A stretch of 64,000 nt of DNA from Sphaerimonospora thailandensis. Its GTDB lineage: Bacteria > Actinomycetota > Actinomycetes > Streptosporangiales > Streptosporangiaceae. The position numbers and the translations under genes were made by a program. The stretch spans positions 1-64,000 of the forward strand of contig NZ_BOOG01000036.1 in the NCBI RefSeq assembly GCF_016863115.1, given 5' to 3'. This document shows positions 50,244 through 59,444 of this stretch, one piece after another. Position 1 is the stretch's first letter. The number at the start of each line of letters is the position of its first letter. Below the pieces are notes generated by a model that saw only the letters and a program-made list of their open reading frames with translations, did not search any database and had not been told where the DNA came from.

Positions 50244-50693
50244 TTGCGTCACGTCTCCCTCATCGTCGGCACACTCGTCGCGGCGGTAACCGTTCCCCTG
50301 GCCGCCGGCCCCGCCCAGGCCGCCAGACCTGCCGTTGAGATCACGAAGATCTACTACAACAGTCCGGGCAGCGACCGGGGTGGCAACCGCAGCCTCAACG
50401 CCGAGTACATCACCATCCGCAACAACACCAAGAAGAAGATCAGCCTGAAAGGCTGGACCATCCGCGACAAGACCGGCTTCCGCTACACGTTTGGCAAGGT
50501 CGCCTTGAAGTCCGGCAAGAAGCTCACCCTGCACACCGGACAGGGCCGGGACGGCACCCGCGACGTCTACTGGAACCGTCGCTGGTACGTCTGGAACAAC
50601 ACCGGGGACAAGGCTTATCTGCGCAACGACGCTGGAAAGCTGATCGACTCCTGTGCGTACAAGGGCACCCGGCGCGGCTACAAGAACTGCTGA
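50244..50693 (+). CDS. Secreted lamin-tail-domain protein
   Basis: Exported protein of 149 aa. Seen: a Sec signal peptide (residues 1-27, cleavage after AQA) and a lamin tail (LTD) Ig-like domain: 'VEITKIYYNSPGSDRGGNRSLNAEYITIRNNTKKKISLKGWTIRDKTGFRYTFG...LTLHTGQGRDGTRDVYWNRRWYVWNNTGDKAYLRNDAGKLIDSC'. Bacterial LTD domains are usually extracellular modules that bind DNA or surfaces. Start is TTG 50244, with AGGAG upstream. It converges with the large membrane protein to its right. Confidence 0.88.
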   Translation: MRHVSLIVGTLVAAVTVPLAAGPAQAARPAVEITKIYYNSPGSDRGGNRSLNAEYITIRNNTKKKISLKGWTIRDKTGFRYTFGKVALKSGKKLTLHTGQGRDGTRDVYWNRRWYVWNNTGDKAYLRNDAGKLIDSCAYKGTRRGYKNC

Positions 50694-50760
50694 CCGAGGG
50701 GCGCTCAGGGCCTCGCTCTCCTCGCCGAGGGCGGGGCCTTCCGCCGGCGGCCTGTCACGG

Positions 50761-53373
50761 CTACCGCAGGGAGCGGAGGCCGTCGCGTATCCGGCGGACG
50801 TCCTTCAGCCGGGCCTCGTAGGTCGCCCCGATCAGGAGCAGCGCCAGGCCGCCGGCGGCCATCGGGACCCAGCGCGGCACGAGCGTGATGAGCTGTGCGA
50901 TCCAGGGCGCGAGCTCGTGCAGGGCGACGGCGGCCAGCGTGAACCCGCCCAGCACGGCGGGCGCCTGCAGCCGGAATCTCGCTCCGGCCAGCAGGACCGC
51001 CATCGACACCAGGCCGAGCACCAACGGCCGGATCCAGCCCTCGGGCTGGGCGTAGAGCGCCAGCAGACTCGGGAGCAAGGAGAAGGCCAGGCCCGAGCCG
51101 TACGCCTGCCACGACGAGGACTCCCGCACGTGCCACCAGCCGATCACCAACAGCACCAGGGAGAACGGCACGGTGTAGGCCTCCACCGTCTCCACCCCGT
51201 CCGCGAAGAGCCGGGTCCAGCCGGCCAGCAGCAGAAAGGCGGTCCCGGCATATCCCGCCCCCCGCCGGTCGGGGCGCAGAGCCGTACCGAACCCGAGGAC
51301 GCCCGCGACGGCGCACGCGAGGCTGAACATCCGCAGATCCACCACCAGGAACAGCCCGATCGACCCGAGCACATATCCCGCGATTTCCACCGCCGTCCCC
51401 GGAACGGCCTTGAGCCGCGCCGCGACGATCGCGGCCACACAGGCCACCGCGAGGAGGACGAAGGTGATGAATCGCGGCTGGACGTCGGCGGCGATCCACA
51501 GCGCGACCGCCTCGCCGCCGGCCAGCAGGGTCGCGAGACCGGCGGCGCCGATACGTACGGCAGGCTCGCGAGCGATCACGACCGTCACCGCGGCGGTGAC
51601 GGCGAGGACAGCCAGCGTGATCAGTGTCGCGGGCTCGGACGCGAGCGCCCAGATACCCGCCACCAGCACCGCCGCGAGCGCCGGCACGCCCGCGAGGGGG
51701 ACCCGTGCCGAGAGTGCGGCAAGCGCGACGGCCAGCCCGACCTGTACGGATGTCACCGCCGGATAGGGCAGGTCGAGCGCGACAGGGCAGACGGCCACGG
51801 CCACCGCGCCGAACGCCAGGGTGACCAGGGTGAGCACCTGTCGCAGGTCGTACGGCGTCCCGCCCGATGACTCATCCGGCGACTCGTCCGGCGACTCGGC
51901 CCGGTCAGTCCCGGGAAGCCGCCGGAGCAGCAGCGTGGTCGCCGCGGAGGCGAGCGCGAGCATCGTGAGCACGACCAGGTCGGGTGGCCCGGCGAGGAGC
52001 CACGGGGCGCCCGATGCCGAACCGACGCCACCCGAACTGACGCCACCCGAACCGACGCCGCCCCAGACCCCGACCCGGCCCAGTGGTCCGGCGAGGGCGT
52101 CGGCCACCGGCGGCAGCACCGGCGCGGACAGCAGGGCCATCATGATCGCGGCTGTGATGGCGGCGGGCATCGCGACCGCCTCGACCGCCGCGGCGGCCGT
52201 ACGGCGCGCGAGAACCGCGAGAACGGCCACGAGCAGTGCGGCGACGGGGCCGGGGACGACCGCCCAGTGACCCTCCAGAACCAGGCGGGCGGGGAGCGCG
52301 AGCGCACTGATCAGTGTGATCGTCGACGCCACCGCGAGCACGACCGGCCACGGGCTGCTCACGGGCCCGCTCACGGGCTTGATTGCGGGCCTGCTCGCGC
52401 GAACGGCGATGACCAGCCCCGTCACCACGGCGACGAGCAGCGCGGCGGACAGCCTCCAGACGGTGCGCGGTTCGTACGCGTCGAGAGACTCCACGATCCC
52501 GACCACCGACCCGAGTGACCAGGTGAAACCGAAGCAGACCGCCACCGCCACCCGCGGCGTGGCGAGCCACAGCGTGGCGTCGGCGCAGGCGGTGGCGAGC
52601 AACGCCGCGACGAGCCAGACCGCGCCCTGGTCGAACGCCAGCACGGTGAGCGGAAACTGCGCGAGCACGACCGCCACGGGAACCGGCCACCTGAGCCGGG
52701 CAAGCCGCCCATAGATAGCGAACACCCCGGCGACGACCGTGATCAGCCCGGCCGTGTAGTGCTGAGGATCGATTCGGTCGAGACCGGCCAGCCCCAGGTG
52801 CCAGGCGGCGTACCCGTCGAGGAACAGCAGCGCGAGGCCGAGCAGGGCGAGGGTCTCCGCGGTGGCGGCCAGACCACGCTTCCGCAACCCGAGCGGGGCC
52901 GCGAGGACCAGGCCGGTGAAGCCGAGCAGGATCGCGGCGCGGCCGCCGATGCCGAGGTGCCCCCAGCTCACCGCCGTGAACACGATCGCCGCCACGACCA
53001 GCAGGATCCCGCCGAGTGCCAATAACAGGTTCTGTACGGCTTTCGCGGACAGGTCCTTCGGCCGCTCGGTGCCGGGCATCGGCGGCGGGAGGGCGCCGGA
53101 GGCGTCCCCGGACTGCCCGGTCCCGACTTCAGTCCCGACCGCGGTTCCGATTCCAGTTCCGGCGCGGGCGGTTCGCAACATCACGAGAAGCTCGGTGCGC
53201 CGGGCAGTGAGCTGCATCTCACGTCGCCTGAGCTCGGCGCGCTCCACATCGACCCGCCACAGTTCGGCGGCGACAGGACCGCTCAGCGGCAGCGCGCAAA
53301 CCGGGCAGGCGGTGTGCGGGCCGGCGAGCGGCTCGCCGCAGTCGGGACATCGCGGGGGCGCGCCAGGATCCAT
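50761..53373 (-). CDS. Zinc-ribbon polytopic membrane protein (SCO7613-like)
   Basis: Protein of about 870 aa. Seen: an N-terminal zinc ribbon C-x2-C...C-x2-C (CPDCGEPLAGPHTACPVC), a charged coiled stretch (residues about 38-70, 'RVDVERAELRRREMQLTARRTELLVMLR'), a Gly/Thr-rich linker, then more than twenty hydrophobic segments to the end. This plan matches the actinobacterial 'SCO7613 C-terminal domain' membrane proteins, whose function is unknown. ATG 53373 is chosen over a TTG at 53391. A Gly/Val/Ser-rich degenerate repeat (GVGSGGVSSGGVGS) sits near residue 450. Confidence 0.82.
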   Translation of the reverse strand: MDPGAPPRCPDCGEPLAGPHTACPVCALPLSGPVAAELWRVDVERAELRRREMQLTARRTELLVMLRTARAGTGIGTAVGTEVGTGQSGDASGALPPPMPGTERPKDLSAKAVQNLLLALGGILLVVAAIVFTAVSWGHLGIGGRAAILLGFTGLVLAAPLGLRKRGLAATAETLALLGLALLFLDGYAAWHLGLAGLDRIDPQHYTAGLITVVAGVFAIYGRLARLRWPVPVAVVLAQFPLTVLAFDQGAVWLVAALLATACADATLWLATPRVAVAVCFGFTWSLGSVVGIVESLDAYEPRTVWRLSAALLVAVVTGLVIAVRASRPAIKPVSGPVSSPWPVVLAVASTITLISALALPARLVLEGHWAVVPGPVAALLVAVLAVLARRTAAAAVEAVAMPAAITAAIMMALLSAPVLPPVADALAGPLGRVGVWGGVGSGGVSSGGVGSASGAPWLLAGPPDLVVLTMLALASAATTLLLRRLPGTDRAESPDESPDESSGGTPYDLRQVLTLVTLAFGAVAVAVCPVALDLPYPAVTSVQVGLAVALAALSARVPLAGVPALAAVLVAGIWALASEPATLITLAVLAVTAAVTVVIAREPAVRIGAAGLATLLAGGEAVALWIAADVQPRFITFVLLAVACVAAIVAARLKAVPGTAVEIAGYVLGSIGLFLVVDLRMFSLACAVAGVLGFGTALRPDRRGAGYAGTAFLLLAGWTRLFADGVETVEAYTVPFSLVLLVIGWWHVRESSSWQAYGSGLAFSLLPSLLALYAQPEGWIRPLVLGLVSMAVLLAGARFRLQAPAVLGGFTLAAVALHELAPWIAQLITLVPRWVPMAAGGLALLLIGATYEARLKDVRRIRDGLRSLR

Positions 53374-53436
53374 GTCACTACGATCCCGCAAACCGCGTGC
53401 CCGCGCACGCGCCAGTCCCAGCCTCCCGATCCCTGT

Positions 53437-55365
53437 TCAGATGTCGTCCCCCACGGTGAGCAGGATATTGATCGCGCTGGTGATGAGCTCGGCCGCGTCG
53501 TGCCGAGCCAGCGCGGCCGGGGTGAGGGACGGGCGTCTGGCGTAGTTCGCCGCCACGAGTTGACCGCGCATGCGCGCCCACTCGGGAAACACCGCCAGAG
53601 CCTCTGCCAGCTGATGGAGGCGCTCAGGTGAGGCCCCCCGGTTGTGCATCCATTGGAAGTTGATCGAGAGCACCGACTGACTGGCACCGGTGTAGATGCT
53701 CCAGACCGCGGCCTCGTCGGTCCCGAGGCTGAACCGCGCGGTGGCCGAGGGATATTCGCCCGTGCCGAAGTAGTACCCCCGGAAGGAGGGGTGGCGCTCG
53801 GCGTGCCGGTAGACGGCCAGCAGCGTCTCGGCCACGTCCGGCGGGCAGTAATGCTGAATCGCGTGGAGGAGGCTGTCTTCATCCCATTTGCCGTCACCTT
53901 GAGAGACCTGTCGCTCGTCGAGGGCTCTCGCCGGCACTGGTCCCAGCGTGCCCACCTCGGCAGGGGCCGTGTCGTAGTCGGCGGCCGGAAGCGGATCACC
54001 GAGTGCGTGCTGGATGGCGATCGCGACGGACTCGAGGAAGCTGATGACGTCGTCGGCATCGCCGGACTTGATGGGGAGCTTCTGACCGGGATCGTCCGGA
54101 TCGTGGTCGGCCGTGTGCGCGATGTTGTTGCGGCGCCGGGCGATGTCCCTGAGCTGACCCCGCACGTCGTCGGCGGTGACGCGACTCGTCGGGTCCTGCT
54201 CGGTGAGGATCTCCGCGACCTTCACCCAGAGATTGACGGTGCTGACGTACGCGAAGCCTTCCTTGATCTTGTCGGGGTTCTGGAAGGTCATGAACGCGAA
54301 GAACTGTTCCAGGTGCGTACGGAACATCTCGCCCAGTGGGGCGGCACGGTAGTAGACCTGCTCGAACAGCTCAACCGGGATGGAGAGCTTGTTGAACTTG
54401 GGAGGCCGGTTCCCATCGGGCTGGAGCGCGAGAGCCACGGCCCGGTCGACGATCTCCCGGGTCACCCAGTGGTCCAGTGCGGCCACCGACTGGGTCCAGG
54501 CCGCACGGTAGAGATCGGTGACGTCGAAGGCGCCGACGCCGAGTCGTTCCAGATTCCGACCGCCGTGCACGAGCTGCCGGGCGTATCCGAGGTTCTGCTG
54601 GAACTGCTCGAACGCCCCGGGAATCTCGTCCGGGAACTCCTCGGACTCCGGCTCGGGCTCGCCACGGGAGGCCGACGGCGTGAGCACACCGGCCTCTGCG
54701 AGCTTCGCGCGGAGCATGTCCGTGGTGACGCGCCGCGCCGGGTTCGCCCGCCCGGTCGCGTCGAAGGTGAGGCCTTCGCTTTCCAGGACCTCACGGGGAT
54801 CCTCGGCCCGCTCTGGGTCGAGCCAGTGGAAATTGGGGGAGATCGTGCCACCCGCTTGGAGCACGCGATGGACGTTGTCGTCGGCGGACTGGGCCATGAA
54901 ACCACCGACCGACTGGGCTGACATACCGACCAGGTCGGCGATGTCGCGGTATGTCGTCCAACTGCCCGGCGTCACCCGTGCCAGGGCCGCGAGAACGGTC
55001 TTCCATCGCGGATCCGTGTAGGAGCGGACCTGAGCGGGCTGCCGTCGCGCCCGGTACTGCCGGCCCAGCTCCCGGTAGAGCTCGACACCCGGATGGTCCT
55101 CCAGCGCCCGCACCCCGGCCGAGGTGATCGCCCAGCCGTTCCTCTTGGTCATCCATCCGATGGAGGCCGCCTCCCCGGTACGGAAGCCCAGTTGGGATTG
55201 CCAGCGGACCTGGCCGTGCCCGTTGAGAGCCTGCTGCTCGGGTGCGATCGAGACCTTCTCGGCGACGGCCCTCCGCACCTCGTCGGGCGACATCGGGCGG
55301 CCGGCATCCCGGAGGATCTCCATTGCCGCACGAAGGATCGGGGCGATGTGCTCGGCAAAGGACAT
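53437..55365 (-). CDS. Mrr-N / ATL-like / HEPN-like composite protein, 642 aa
   Basis: Multidomain protein I do not know as a named family. Residues 8-95 resemble the Mrr N-terminal winged helix ('RAAMEILRDAGRPMSPDEVRRAVAEKVSI...WMTKRNGWAITSAGVRAL'). Residues about 118-212 match the DNA-binding half of O6-alkylguanine transferases ('VLAALARVTPGSWTTYRDIADLVGMSAQSVGGFMAQ...VHRVLQAGGTIS') without the catalytic Cys, as in ATL proteins. Residues about 255-455 are helical and end in R412-NNIA-H417, the R-x4-H motif of HEPN ribonucleases. Residues 485-642 form a further conserved-looking domain. It lies next to a TIR protein. A DNA-sensing, RNA-cutting defence protein is my inference. Confidence 0.7.
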   Translation of the reverse strand: MSFAEHIAPILRAAMEILRDAGRPMSPDEVRRAVAEKVSIAPEQQALNGHGQVRWQSQLGFRTGEAASIGWMTKRNGWAITSAGVRALEDHPGVELYRELGRQYRARRQPAQVRSYTDPRWKTVLAALARVTPGSWTTYRDIADLVGMSAQSVGGFMAQSADDNVHRVLQAGGTISPNFHWLDPERAEDPREVLESEGLTFDATGRANPARRVTTDMLRAKLAEAGVLTPSASRGEPEPESEEFPDEIPGAFEQFQQNLGYARQLVHGGRNLERLGVGAFDVTDLYRAAWTQSVAALDHWVTREIVDRAVALALQPDGNRPPKFNKLSIPVELFEQVYYRAAPLGEMFRTHLEQFFAFMTFQNPDKIKEGFAYVSTVNLWVKVAEILTEQDPTSRVTADDVRGQLRDIARRRNNIAHTADHDPDDPGQKLPIKSGDADDVISFLESVAIAIQHALGDPLPAADYDTAPAEVGTLGPVPARALDERQVSQGDGKWDEDSLLHAIQHYCPPDVAETLLAVYRHAERHPSFRGYYFGTGEYPSATARFSLGTDEAAVWSIYTGASQSVLSINFQWMHNRGASPERLHQLAEALAVFPEWARMRGQLVAANYARRPSLTPAALARHDAAELITSAINILLTVGDDI

Positions 55366-55479
55366 CGGGGGCTTCCTTTGTGCGATCGGGGGAACCTGTA
55401 GATCAAGACTAGGACGGTGGCGTACTGCCCGCCATGCGGATCGAGACGCCGACCGATAACGGTGGCATCACCCGGACAG

Positions 55480-56733
55480 TCACGCGGGATCCACCAGGCG
55501 GTCAAGAAGGCGCCCACGGTGCACGGCCCAGACCACGGACAGGAGGTTGCCGTACGTGCTGGTTCCCGAGCGCACCGACTGCGTTATCGCACGAACGTAG
55601 GGTGCGGTTCGGCCCCGGAACAGATGCGCGTGCACGTCTATGGCCGCGTAGAGGGCCAGCGGGTAGTACTCGCGCCAGCCGAAGGGATCGCTGACGGGTG
55701 TCCTGTGCACCTGCTCCACAGCTGTTCTGTCGCGCAGGTAACGAGTTATCGCCGCTGGGATGGAACTCATTCCCGCCACGGTGTCCCGGGCACGGAGCTT
55801 CGGCGGACGGATGCCGCCGACCGGACCCAGGACCGGCAGATGGCCCACCGGTGCTGAGGACGACCACAGCACTTCTGAGTAGTAGATCCACCGGGTCGTA
55901 CGCCAGCCGATCATGTCGCCGAAGGTGATCAGGTCGTCCGCCGCCTTCCGCATGGCCACCAGCTGTGTGGTCAGCCCGAATCTCCCTTCACTGTGGGACA
56001 TCCAGAGCTGGTCAATCCCGCGCAGGTCAGCGGGAGAGATCTTGTCGACATCGTCCATTCGGATCATGTACGACCGGGGCTTCAGCAGATCGCCTCCAGC
56101 CGCCGCCACCAGCAGTCTGGCGGACTCCCGATCAGCCTCCTGCCAGCGGCGGGCAGCCAGGAGATCGTCCAGTCGCTCGAAGTCGAGTCCGCTTTCCAGC
56201 CTGCCGGGAAGATCGACGGAGTCCAGCGCGAACGGGTTCGCCACGCGAAGCCGGCTGAACTGGGGGACGGTCTGACGGATCCGTGAGATCAGGTTGGACA
56301 GGTCGGCGGCGTCGTTGCGGAACCTGAGTTCGGCGGTCTGGCGTCGTGCGAGCGGCTTGAGCGGCTCCGGAAGGTCGGCCTCGGTGAGCCGAGGCGTCTT
56401 CTCCAGCATCACGGGGATCACATGTACACCGGCCTCCAGCGACGCCTTCACCTCGCGATGCACCCAGTCGTCGGGGTCGTCGATTCGCCGTCCGCCGGGG
56501 CCGTCGCCGCACCATTGCGGGCCTATGAGCACAAGCAGCACGCAGGCCCGGCGCAGGGCGGTCTCCAGCACCTCGTCGAACAGCGAACCCAGTTCGATGG
56601 ACCTGCTGGATCGGAACACGCGGTCGGCGCCGAAGGCCTGACGCAGCACCAGGTCGACGTGCGCCGCTGTCGGACCGCTGTCCTTGCCGCGGAAGCTGAT
56701 GAATATCAGATCCCGCTCCACGGAGTCCGTCAC
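55480..56733 (-). CDS. TIR-GUN4 fusion protein
   Basis: Protein of 417 aa. Residues about 8-155 form a TIR domain ('LIFISFRGKDSGPTAAHVDLVLRQAFGADRVFRSSRSIELGSLFDEVLETALRRACVLLVLIGPQW', then 'DDWVHREVKASLEAGVHVIPVML' with Glu 94 as the probable NADase residue). Residues about 183-285 match GUN4 ('FERLDDLLAARRWQEADRESARLLVAAAG...ISPADLRGIDQLWMSHSEGRFGLTTQ'), a tetrapyrrole-binding fold known from chlorophyll synthesis. The C-terminal third is unassigned. GTG 56733 has AGGA seven bases upstream; GTG/TTG further left is less likely. TIR enzymes degrade NAD or make signals in immunity; GUN4 would be the sensor (inference). Confidence 0.85.
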   Translation of the reverse strand: MTDSVERDLIFISFRGKDSGPTAAHVDLVLRQAFGADRVFRSSRSIELGSLFDEVLETALRRACVLLVLIGPQWCGDGPGGRRIDDPDDWVHREVKASLEAGVHVIPVMLEKTPRLTEADLPEPLKPLARRQTAELRFRNDAADLSNLISRIRQTVPQFSRLRVANPFALDSVDLPGRLESGLDFERLDDLLAARRWQEADRESARLLVAAAGGDLLKPRSYMIRMDDVDKISPADLRGIDQLWMSHSEGRFGLTTQLVAMRKAADDLITFGDMIGWRTTRWIYYSEVLWSSSAPVGHLPVLGPVGGIRPPKLRARDTVAGMSSIPAAITRYLRDRTAVEQVHRTPVSDPFGWREYYPLALYAAIDVHAHLFRGRTAPYVRAITQSVRSGTSTYGNLLSVVWAVHRGRLLDRLVDPA

Positions 56734-56801
56734 TGGCCGTTCCTTTCCGGAATTCCCCGCCGTTCGTGCCACAAGTACGGGATTGTGCCGAAGTCACCGC
56801 C

Positions 56802-56839
56802 CCGAGATAACCGAGATCACCGAAGACCACCGAAGATCA
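56802..56839. repeat. Four 9-10 bp tandem iterations upstream of the TIR gene
   Basis: CCGAGATAA, CCGAGATCA, CCGAAGACCA and CCGAAGATCA follow each other directly between the XRE-regulator stop and the TIR-GUN4 start. They are roughly one helical turn apart and could be a binding array for the adjacent regulator. Confidence 0.45.
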
Positions 56840-58123
56840 CTGAGGTCCGCGTCCGCCCAGGATCAGCCACAACTGAGGCCACAGGTCGGCCACGGAGGGA
56901 TGGGTGCGCCGACGGCGGATGGCATTGGCGAAACAGCGCAGATCCGCTCTGATCGTCGCGGAGTCGACGGTGCGGATGTCGTCCAGTACATCGGCGATCA
57001 GCGAGCAGGCGTCCGCGATGGACCCGTCGTCGGCGAGCGCGAGTGCGCGCCTGACCGTGAAGCGTGCGCGGGACCGGCGCGATGACGGGCCCAGGCCGGG
57101 CAGCGCCCGGCCGAGCACCTCCGCGGCCTCACCGGGTCGGCCCAGGTCATGGAGGCACCATCCGGTGACCATCGTGGTCATGATGTCGACGGGGACCGAG
57201 GTGCCGAGCGGCCGGGCGACCGCTCCCTCGCCGCCGGGACGCGGAGGGGCCGGGGCGTCCCGGCTCGCGCGCTCCCAGAGCGCGTGAGCACCGTCGATGG
57301 CGGACCGGCAGCTGTGGTCGTCGCCCACCAGTGCGTGGCCCTGCGCCTCACGAAGCGCCGCGAGCCAGCGCAACCGGGGTGAGAGCGCGTGCCGGTGTCG
57401 GACCCGAGCCGCCAGATGGACCGTCGTGGCGGCCTCACCTCGGTAGAGAGTCATCAGGGCACGCCGTACGTCCGCGTACTCGGCCAGTTCCTGATCCGCT
57501 CCGTCAGCGGCGAACTCCACCGCGAGATCCGTCCACCAGGCTCCGGCGGAATCGTCACCGGACTCCTGGGCCATCCAGCCGGTGAATTCGGCCGCCCGCG
57601 CCGCGAGCGTGAGCAATCGCTTGCGCGAGCGGCCTCCGGAATGGGGGATCGCCGTCCGAGCGGCATGGACCTGAGCGATCGCGATCGGTAGCACCATGCC
57701 GGGAGGACTCGACCGTCCTGCTTGGATCAGCAGGTCGAGCAGCGAGGACAGGGCATCGATGTCACCGGATGCGGCGGTGAACCGCATGCTGACCGGACCG
57801 GTCAGATCAGCGGACGCGAACTCTCCCGGTCCGCCGCCCGGCAATCTCAGCAACCACTCGGCGTCGAGCGTCCGGCCGGACGACTCCGCCGCCGCCTTGC
57901 CGTCGGGCGGTCGGGCCGCATGGGCGAGTGCCCGTAGAGCGCCGCCGGCCTTGAGAGCACCGTCACAGAGTCGCGCGAGGTCAGGTGTCGGCGGCTTGTT
58001 TCCGGTCTCCACCTTGGAGAGATGGCTTTTGCTGTAATTGACCGCCGTCGCCAGTGCGCTCAGCGACAGGCCCGCGGCCATACGTCGCCGGCGCAACTCC
58101 TCTCCGAAGGACGAATGCGCCAT
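56837..58123 (-). CDS. XRE-family regulator with helical C-terminal domain
   Basis: Protein of 428 aa. Residues about 5-60 are a Cro/C1 helix-turn-helix ('FGEELRRRRMAAGLSLSALATAVNYSKSHLSKVETGNKPPTPDLARLCDGAL'). The remainder is helical, Ala/Leu/Arg-rich and TPR-like ('GWCLHDLGRPGEAAEVLGRALPGL'), typical of long actinomycete regulators. It is upstream of and co-oriented with the TIR-GUN4 gene and divergent from the GTPase-lipase operon, so it may control both. Confidence 0.88.
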   Translation of the reverse strand: MAHSSFGEELRRRRMAAGLSLSALATAVNYSKSHLSKVETGNKPPTPDLARLCDGALKAGGALRALAHAARPPDGKAAAESSGRTLDAEWLLRLPGGGPGEFASADLTGPVSMRFTAASGDIDALSSLLDLLIQAGRSSPPGMVLPIAIAQVHAARTAIPHSGGRSRKRLLTLAARAAEFTGWMAQESGDDSAGAWWTDLAVEFAADGADQELAEYADVRRALMTLYRGEAATTVHLAARVRHRHALSPRLRWLAALREAQGHALVGDDHSCRSAIDGAHALWERASRDAPAPPRPGGEGAVARPLGTSVPVDIMTTMVTGWCLHDLGRPGEAAEVLGRALPGLGPSSRRSRARFTVRRALALADDGSIADACSLIADVLDDIRTVDSATIRADLRCFANAIRRRRTHPSVADLWPQLWLILGGRGPQ

Positions 58124-58249
58124 AGTGCCCTTCCCGCCAATGACACGTCCCCCGTTTCCTGTTGAGGAGAGTAACAGGAAACGGTTGAAGGGGGCATATC
58201 ACTTCGACACTCTTGTGGTCGTACAGTGATCCGACAAGGCGGGATATCT

Positions 58250-58924
58250 GTGCCCATTCCCCTCATTATTTACGGCCTCGGCATCGGCCTCGGCACGGTC
58301 ATCTCCTTCTTCCTGCTCATGAAGCTTCGCCGGAAAAAGTTTCACATTGCTGTGCTCGGGGTCAGGTACACCGGAAAGACCACGCTGATCAACTCGTGGC
58401 GCGGCACCTGGGTGGACGACGATCCCGGTCGTACGCAGGCGCCGCGCATCCATCCCAAGACGAAGCTCACCGCGAACGGCATCCGTCTGACCTTTCTGGG
58501 CCTGGGTGATCTGAGCGGTGAGGAAAAGGCCTGGCCCCAGTGGGAGAACCGGGTGGCCGAGAGCCGATACGTGCTTTACCTGGTGGACGCGCGCATGCTC
58601 GCCGGACTCGGGATGCCGCCGGAGCGGGACTGGCATCGGGTCGACGACGATGCCGGACAGATCGGGAGGTGGCTGAAAGACGGGCAGGTCTACCTCTGCA
58701 TCGTCGTGGTGACGCATACCGACGAAGACCCTCGATCACCTCAGGTCGACGAGGCCGCGTATCACCAGATCATCGTCGACCAACTCGACCGGATCCTGCT
58801 GCGACTCGGCGGTGACGCCATGGTCCGGGTGGTCGTCGGGTCCCTGAAGGACCGGCCGTCAGCGGACCGCGTCACGTCGAAGATCATGGAGCACGTCGTG
58901 GCTCACGAAAAGGAACTGCCATGA
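58250..58924 (+). CDS. Membrane-anchored small Ras/Arf-like GTPase
   Basis: GTPase of about 224 aa. Seen: an N-terminal membrane helix (residues 4-25), then G1 'GVRYTGKT' (37-44), G3 'LGDLSG' (D87-x2-G90), and G4 as THTD (155-158) in 'IVVVTHTDEDP', a variant of N/T-K-x-D. Between them 'YVLYLVDARMLAGLGMPPERDW' matches small GTPase beta-strands. GTG 58250 is preferred because AAGGCGGG lies upstream; GTG 58226 lacks a binding site. First gene of a compact four-gene operon with a lipase. Likely a membrane-bound molecular switch; GTP dependence is predicted only. Confidence 0.85.
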   Translation: MPIPLIIYGLGIGLGTVISFFLLMKLRRKKFHIAVLGVRYTGKTTLINSWRGTWVDDDPGRTQAPRIHPKTKLTANGIRLTFLGLGDLSGEEKAWPQWENRVAESRYVLYLVDARMLAGLGMPPERDWHRVDDDAGQIGRWLKDGQVYLCIVVVTHTDEDPRSPQVDEAAYHQIIVDQLDRILLRLGGDAMVRVVVGSLKDRPSADRVTSKIMEHVVAHEKELP

Positions 58925-59442
58925 GAAGAGCCGGCTACGTCGACATCGTCTACGTAGAGTTTCCCGATCGAGAGCCCTTTGCCTGGCGGTACGGGCATGT
59001 GCTCGGCGCGGACGAGCGTACGGCGGTCCATCGGGACTTCGTGGACCTGGTCACCAACGCGTCCGAGCAGAACGACACCCGCCTCGGGCGGTACGTCCTG
59101 TCCGGTTCGCGGCTGCTGGTGGAGTTTCCGGTCACCGCCAACGGGTCGAGCAGGAAGTCGAAGAGACAGGCGGAGAGGCAGCGGCTCAGGGCCTCCCTCG
59201 TGGTCACCGCTCCGGCAAGGGAGCGGACATGGACGCAGGCCGCGGCGATCGAGGCGGCCGGGATCCTGAGCGAAGGCGGGCTGACCGCCGACCCCGCCGA
59301 CATCGATCGACTGCTCGCAGAGGGGTGGGCGGGCAGGCGCCCTTTCGCCCTGGACCTGCTGTCCCGTCCGAAAGCCCAGGCGGCGCTCCTGGCACTGCTC
59401 GCCGCTCTCCTGTACCTGCTGGTCAGAAAGCTGGTGGGCTAG
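58921..59442 (+). CDS. Tail-anchored protein of unknown function, 173 aa
   Basis: No recognised domain. Residues 1-75 form a mixed, beta-like segment ('YVDIVYVEFPDREPFAWRYGHVLGADERTAVHRDFVDLVT'), 76-90 a basic stretch ('RKSKRQAERQRLRAS'), and 148-170 a single C-terminal membrane helix ('AALLALLAALLYLLVRKLVG'). It would face the cytosol, anchored at its tail, near the GTPase. ATG 58921 overlaps the GTPase stop (ATGA). Confidence 0.75.
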   Translation: MRRAGYVDIVYVEFPDREPFAWRYGHVLGADERTAVHRDFVDLVTNASEQNDTRLGRYVLSGSRLLVEFPVTANGSSRKSKRQAERQRLRASLVVTAPARERTWTQAAAIEAAGILSEGGLTADPADIDRLLAEGWAGRRPFALDLLSRPKAQAALLALLAALLYLLVRKLVG

Positions 59443-59444
59443 CG

